Shown piece after piece: positions 8,703-13,224 of a stretch of DNA of 13,224 nucleotides. The DNA is taken from the NCBI RefSeq assembly GCF_022376445.1, contig NW_025955717.1:1-13224 (forward strand), written 5' to 3'. Position 1 is the stretch's first letter. The number at the start of each line of letters is the position of its first letter. Position numbers and translations under genes: made by a program. This DNA comes from Fomitopsis serialis. Taxonomy: Eukaryota; Basidiomycota; Agaricomycetes; Polyporales; Fomitopsidaceae. The notes below the pieces were generated by a model. It was given only the letters and a program-made list of their open reading frames with translations. It searched no databases and had not been told where the DNA came from.

Positions 8703-10925
8703 ATGACGCACCTTGAAGGGCCACTACATTCCTTCCTCGTCCTCCTAATAGCACTCATTCTCATCCCATTCCTTTCCTTGAAGCTATGGAATAATCGGCA
8801 CTCTCGCAAACGCCTCCCGCCTGGGCCGACTGGCTTGCCTGTTATCGGCAACGCCCTCCAGATACCAGTCGAGCGAGCATGGCTCACCTTCGTGGAAATG
8901 GCGAAGACATACGGTGCGTACACCATGTCTACCCTAGCATGTGTATACTCACACAGACGTAGGCGACGTCATGCACTTCTCCGCCTTTGGTCGTTCCATT
9001 GTCATCTTGAACTCGCGGAAGGCCGTGTTCGACCTGCTCGAGAAACGGAGTGCTATATACTCTGATCGGCCGCGGAGTGTCCTCGCCGGGGAGATGTGAG
9101 TTGTCCGTTCTGTTATGTTGGTCTTGGTTCAGTCTGCTCATGTTCATTCGCTCCGCGTAGGATAGGTTATGCGGAGTTCACAGTAATGTGTCGGTACGGC
9201 AATCGACTGAAGGACAGCAGGAAGATCATCTCGTCGCTCATTTCGCCTCGGATTCTTCCGGAGATAAACGCTCTCCAGGAAGGTCAAGCCCAACTGCTCC
9301 TCCTCAGGCTCTTGAACGAACCCGACAAGTTCCTCACGCACATCCGGTGGTACGTCTCCGCGCCGCGCGTCATCACAGCGTCGCTCACTGCCCTCAGGTT
9401 CGCAATGAGCGTCGTCTGGAAGATCACGCACGGCTACGACATGGCCAATCTCGCCGACCCGCTCGCGCAGGTGGTTGAACAGATCAACCACGAGTTCGCA
9501 GAGGTGACTGCGCCGGGCAGCGCGTTCCTCGTCGATCTCCTGCCTTTCCGTTAGTGCACCTTGGGATCCCGAGTAGGTAGCTGCGCGCTAACGCGCCTGT
9601 CCTGCAGTGCGATACGTCCCCGACTGGGTCCCTGGCACCGGCTTCAAGAGACTTGCGAGACGTGCGCGCGCGAACCTCTTGCAGAGTCGCGACGAGCCGT
9701 ATGACATGATCATGGATCAAGTGGTACGTGCACCTTCGAAGTCTCTGTAGCACTCCTGCTAACCGGCTCGCGTGCAGGACCGTGGCGTCGCCCCTCCCTC
9801 GTTCACCACGACAGTGATTACGCGTAACCCTAACCCTACCCCGGAGGAGGAAGATGTGCAGCGAATGACGACAAGTCATCTGCAGGCTGGTGAGTAGGAA
9901 CGGGATCTGCGCTGTCTCGTTCTGACCGCCTTCTATCAACTCCTAGCTGGTGCCGAAACGGTGTGTCTTCGTTCTTTCGAGTCAAGTCTACAGCCCTTCT
10001 GACGCGCGTGGTAATCTCAGTCGATTGCAACGATCGAATCCTTTTTCTTCCTCGTGGCGCTCTTCCCTGACCTGCAGCGGCGTGCGCAGGCTGAGCTGGA
10101 CGCGGTTCTCGGGTCTGGACGTCTCCCGAGGTGCAGCGACCGCAAGGACCTACCGTACACGGAGGCACTAGTGAAGGAAATCTACCGCTGGAACCCCGTT
10201 GGGCCGCTCGGTGCGTCTCAGTTGACCTGCATCTGACCAGTGCTCATGTACCCACGCGTGTATACTAGGTGTACCGCACAGCGTGATGGAAGACGACGAG
10301 TACGACGGTTACACGATACCGAACGGCGCGACGATTATCGCGAATACCTGGTGAGAAGGTTTCGTAGGCTCATACTTGCGACCCAGGTCTAACTAATTGC
10401 AGGGCAATCATGCACGACGCGTCTCTATACCCGGATCCCCATCTGCCGTTGCCGGAGCGATACCTCAAGCCGGCAGAGAAGAAGCTTCAGAAAGGCGAAG
10501 CTGAGACTGAAACGGAAGTATTGAACCCCGACCCTCGCACGTTCGCATTCGGGTACGGACGCAGGTGCGCGTCGTTGATCCAGATACGCTTCTCTCGTGC
10601 GAGTGCTAATGCGCACGGCGTGCCTACAGGGCGTGCCCCGGTAAGATCATTGCAGATGACACGCTCTTTATCCTCGTCGCGACCGTCCTCGCAGCCTTCA
10701 ACATCTCAGACGCGGTCACTACGGACGGCAAACCGGCGACGACAAGCACGGAATACTCGGGCAGCCTCATTAGGTGTGTTGCCCGGCAGTTTTCATCCAA
10801 TCTTTGCCGGTGAGCGAACCGGTGCTCATATGACCCACAGTCGACCCCCGGAATTCCGCTGCAAGATCAAGCCAAGGTCGAAGGCGATGGAACAGCTCAT
10901 TGCTACGATCGGTCTGCATGCCTGA
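8703..10925 (+). CDS. Cytochrome P450 monooxygenase
   Basis: Twelve exons (8703-8913, 8963-9095, 9161-9349, 9398-9549, 9608-9723, 9778-9889, 9947-9960, 10021-10210, 10269-10350, 10403-10564, 10630-10773, 10841-10925) join into 529 residues, a normal fungal length; all 11 introns are GT-AG and 48-67 bp. It would be a haem monooxygenase of the endoplasmic reticulum, fed by a P450 reductase. Order of parts: N-terminal membrane anchor (about 11-30), hinge LPPGPTGLPVIGN (about 38-50), I-helix AGAET (305-309), K-helix EIYR (E362, R365), PERYL, and the haem loop FGYGRRACPG (449-458) with ligand C456. The style resembles the fungal P450s annotated as O-methylsterigmatocystin oxidoreductase-like, which act on secondary metabolites, but the substrate cannot be read. 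The C-helix lacks the usual Trp (L131, R135). It is divergent from the UbiA-family gene, suggesting a shared pathway. Confidence 0.96.
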
Positions 10926-12640
10926 TGTAGACTTGGTCTAGTTGAGACCGGCTGGTACTGAGTTCGATAAAGACATCTAGTTAATTTATGTTACCATATA
11001 GTATTGAACTGAATCCCGCTAAGGTTCGGTGCTAGGCGACCTCCTTTTGACCTCCGGAGGCCCGTGTGGACTAGCGGCGAACGTTGAACCGCGTGAGTCC
11101 CTTGACAGATGTTCGATTCACGCTCGAAAGATTTCGCAGATGCGACTGATTTCTGTGAATGGCTGCTGATGCATTTGACTGGAACATTTGCGCGCGAGTC
11201 GGAAGAGGTGCGCAGCGAACGCGCGAGCTCACAGTGCGCTAAGTAGAGGAACTTGACAGGATGTTATAACTAGCTCGCACCGCCAATATTGTAGCGAGAA
11301 GTCCCATTCGAAACACGTTTCTATCAAGTATGCGTTGATCGTAATACTTAGCGCTCACTGCGCATGCGCACCACTGGCATTCTGTCTGATCAGCGGAAAG
11401 ACTGGTCGCGTATTTACTCATCCCTGTGGACGCACCCACCACACGCTCCGAGCTTCCTTCTCCTCCGCGATCGCCAGAGATCCCAGTTCCTGATCAGTTC
11501 CGGCTGTCATGGCGGCGTTCATGATCACGAAGTTTGATGCCTACGTAGTAGCAGATTCATATCGGGAGAAGTCCAGTGCCCGAATTGACCGCGACGTCTC
11601 CGAGAAGTCGAGGGAGTCGGTCTACAGGCTAGCGTGATGCCGCCGGTTACATTCAAGTTCGGGCTGCGGGCTCGGGGACCAGTGAGAGAGACTAGTACCG
11701 TTCAGGTAAATATTAAGGCACTTGTGTGATTATTTCTTGCAGCGGCATGCGTCACGCGTCGTGCCTTGTCTGTGATCGCACGGACGAGCAACCAGGCTGA
11801 TATGGATCGACGAGAGCAACAATAAGCCTGTAAGCACGAGCGAGGTCATTCACCTATGACATCCCGAGTCAGTGCCAGTGACCAAGTTGCTCCCAACTGC
11901 AGTATTGTTCCTGTCACTATCCAACCATTGAAACTCAGGATACTAGTACACCTCCACATTGCCGATAGCATTGATAGACAGTCCATACTACGAGCATCAC
12001 AGCGGTGCGGGAGCCCCTTTTTGGATAAGCTGAGCTACAAATGACAGCGGACTTGCCTTTCATGCACTGTTCGAAGTTCATTCGATCAAGCGATCATCAC
12101 TTCCCCCTCAATCACGGCTTCCATTCTCCATGCGGACGGTCTGCAAAACGTGCGCCTCCACCTCGCAGTGCAAGGCATAGTACATCGCATCACATCCCAG
12201 GCTGCTAGGCTGAAGTTGTGCCTGTCCACGGTCCCGTCATCTGTACTAGCCCTGCTGTTCCGGATCTGATTTCGTCGAGACTGTCCATGTCCATGCATGA
12301 TGCTGAAGTCCGTCAGCGACATGCGCCAAGGCCGGGCACAACGCTGCCGAACACGGATATCTCAGCTCCGAATCGGATCGGAGAGATGTGATCATGATGG
12401 AAGGTCAACCCTGCGGCGGAACGCCGCCAGCACACTGGAACCTGATCTGTCAGGTTGACTGACTGACCTGGCAGTAATGGGCAGATCGCAATGATTCCTG
12501 CTTCCGAGTCCACTCACAATCCAATCAAGTCGAACCCCCAACTGCTTTTACTGTGACCTTTCTGCGGCGCTATCTCTGTAACACGCCGACCTTTGCTTGA
12601 ACGCTACTAGAGTAACTCAATTGCGTCGGTCATCGGTATC
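10926..12640. other. Intergenic, 1.7 kb without a recognised gene
   Basis: Open frames here are short and give no recognisable domain on either strand, and I found no chain of exons with good splice sites. A 42-codon ATG frame at 11510-11638 (plus) is the neatest small frame but has no support. Near the right end three perfect inverted repeats lie within 90 bp (12366-12456). The last part should contain the promoter, and perhaps a first exon, of the GMC gene. Confidence 0.5.
12366..12456. repeat. Cluster of three short hairpins upstream of the GMC gene
   Basis: CTCCGA/TCGGAG (12366-12383, 6-base loop), CGGCG/CGCCG (12414-12426, GAA loop) and AACCTGA/TCAGGTT (12439-12456, 4-base loop) follow each other in 91 bases. 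Each is perfect. They lie about 190-270 bp before the GMC coding part, where binding sites for dimeric fungal regulators could occur; function is inference only. Confidence 0.45.
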
Positions 12641-13224
12641 GTGCCATTGAACACGACAATCGCGCTGCTTCGTTACTACCTGGTCGTCGCCAACTGCTCA
12701 TGGTCTCTCGTCTTCGAAACAGTTGCAGCCAGAGTCTACGCCACCCCGTTGCTGCGGCGCTCCTACAATAGACCGCAATCGCACTGGAAGTCGTATGACT
12801 ATGTCATCATTGGTGGAGGCACGTAGTCTTGATGTGAGGCTTACTTTCGCGCCAAACGATGACAATGTCCTTTTAGGCACGGCCGGTTGCGTCCTCGCCT
12901 CTAGGTTGTCGGAGGACCCGAACGTCACCGTGCTTGTATTGGAGGCAGGCCCGAGGTGAGCAGCGTGTGTTTGTGTCTGACACGACGAGTCTCCTCATGT
13001 CGCAAATCGTGCAGTCATGAAAGCCAGCTAATGAGTCGTATACCCCTCGGGTTTTCCAAGTTGCTCCAGAGCGAATGTGACTGGGACTACGAGACCACGT
13101 AAGATCGTTCTGTTCGTTGTCTTGCCGGGATGCTCATCGCGCGTTCGCAGGTCGCAGCCCAACCTCGAAGGTCGTTCTCTATCATGGGCGAGGGCAGGAT
13201 GTTGGGAGGGACAAGGTGCGTGCA
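12641..13224 (+). CDS. GMC oxidoreductase, N-terminal part, possibly broken
   Basis: GMC enzymes are FAD-dependent oxidases or dehydrogenases of alcohols and sugars. The exons seen are about 12641-12818, 12877-12955, 13015-13098 and 13151-13215, with the rest beyond the window. The FAD fold is clear: SYDYVIIGGGTAGCVLASRL, then VTVLVLEAG, then CDWDYETT and GRSLSW. The first intron (12819-12876) fits only as a GC-AG intron. A hydrophobic stretch precedes the FAD fold and may anchor the protein or be a signal sequence. Two oddities: the first exon has no in-frame ATG between the stop at 12608-12610 and the FAD fold (a GTG stands at 12641), and one base is missing near 13192-13194, so WAR is followed in another frame by GRMLGGT, the GMC signature. 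Either this is a decaying gene, or there is an unseen 5' exon plus a sequence error. Confidence 0.88.

Noticed and set aside
10410..10925. Open frame of 171 codons on the plus strand
   Set aside because: It is P450 exon 10 followed by introns 10-11 and the last exons in wrong frames. The haem cysteine appears only after splicing.
11510..11638. Small 42-codon ATG frame in the 1.7-kb gap
   Set aside because: No recognisable family, no flanking exon borders and no conservation evidence; it could be chance.

Overview
The window looks like nuclear DNA of a basidiomycete fungus, most likely an Agaricomycete. Every gene that can be read is broken by many short introns of about 48-67 bp with GT...AG ends, and the families present (a DUF6534 membrane protein, a secondary-metabolism P450, a GMC oxidoreductase and a UbiA-type prenyltransferase) are typical of mushroom genomes. 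I found no rRNA or tRNA gene, CRISPR array or prokaryotic signal. All gene models were spliced by hand from the sequence and are not backed by transcripts.

Layout, left to right. (1) About 2-106 may be the last codons of a plus-strand gene that enters from outside. (2) 413-1577, minus strand: a broken copy (copy A) of a UbiA-family gene, followed by about 1 kb of non-coding DNA that belongs to the same repeated block. (3) 3103-4926, minus strand: an apparently intact DUF6534 protein of 285 residues cut into 19 exons. (4) 4927-6426: 1.5 kb without a gene I can name. (5) 6427-7590, minus strand: the intact UbiA-family gene (copy B, 327 residues, 4 exons). (6) 7591-8702: a divergent intergenic region. 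(7) 8703-10925, plus strand: a complete cytochrome P450 of 529 residues in 12 exons. (8) 10926-12640: 1.7 kb with no recognised gene, carrying a cluster of short hairpins. (9) From about 12641 to the window edge, plus strand: the N-terminal part of a GMC oxidoreductase, with a GC-AG intron, no ATG in its first readable exon and a probable one-base deletion.

The dominant structural event is a duplication. About 250-2640 and 6255-8585 are diverged direct copies, each holding the UbiA-family gene plus its upstream kilobase. Copy B keeps an open reading frame. Copy A has lost its start codon (ATG to ACG), has a frameshift in exon 1, and carries a TAG stop inside the second aspartate-rich motif. 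The DUF6534 gene lies between the two copies.

A membrane prenyltransferase-like protein, a divergently transcribed P450 and a GMC oxidoreductase together resemble part of a terpenoid or meroterpenoid tailoring cluster. That is inference from gene content; no terpene synthase or polyketide synthase lies in the window and the product is unknown.
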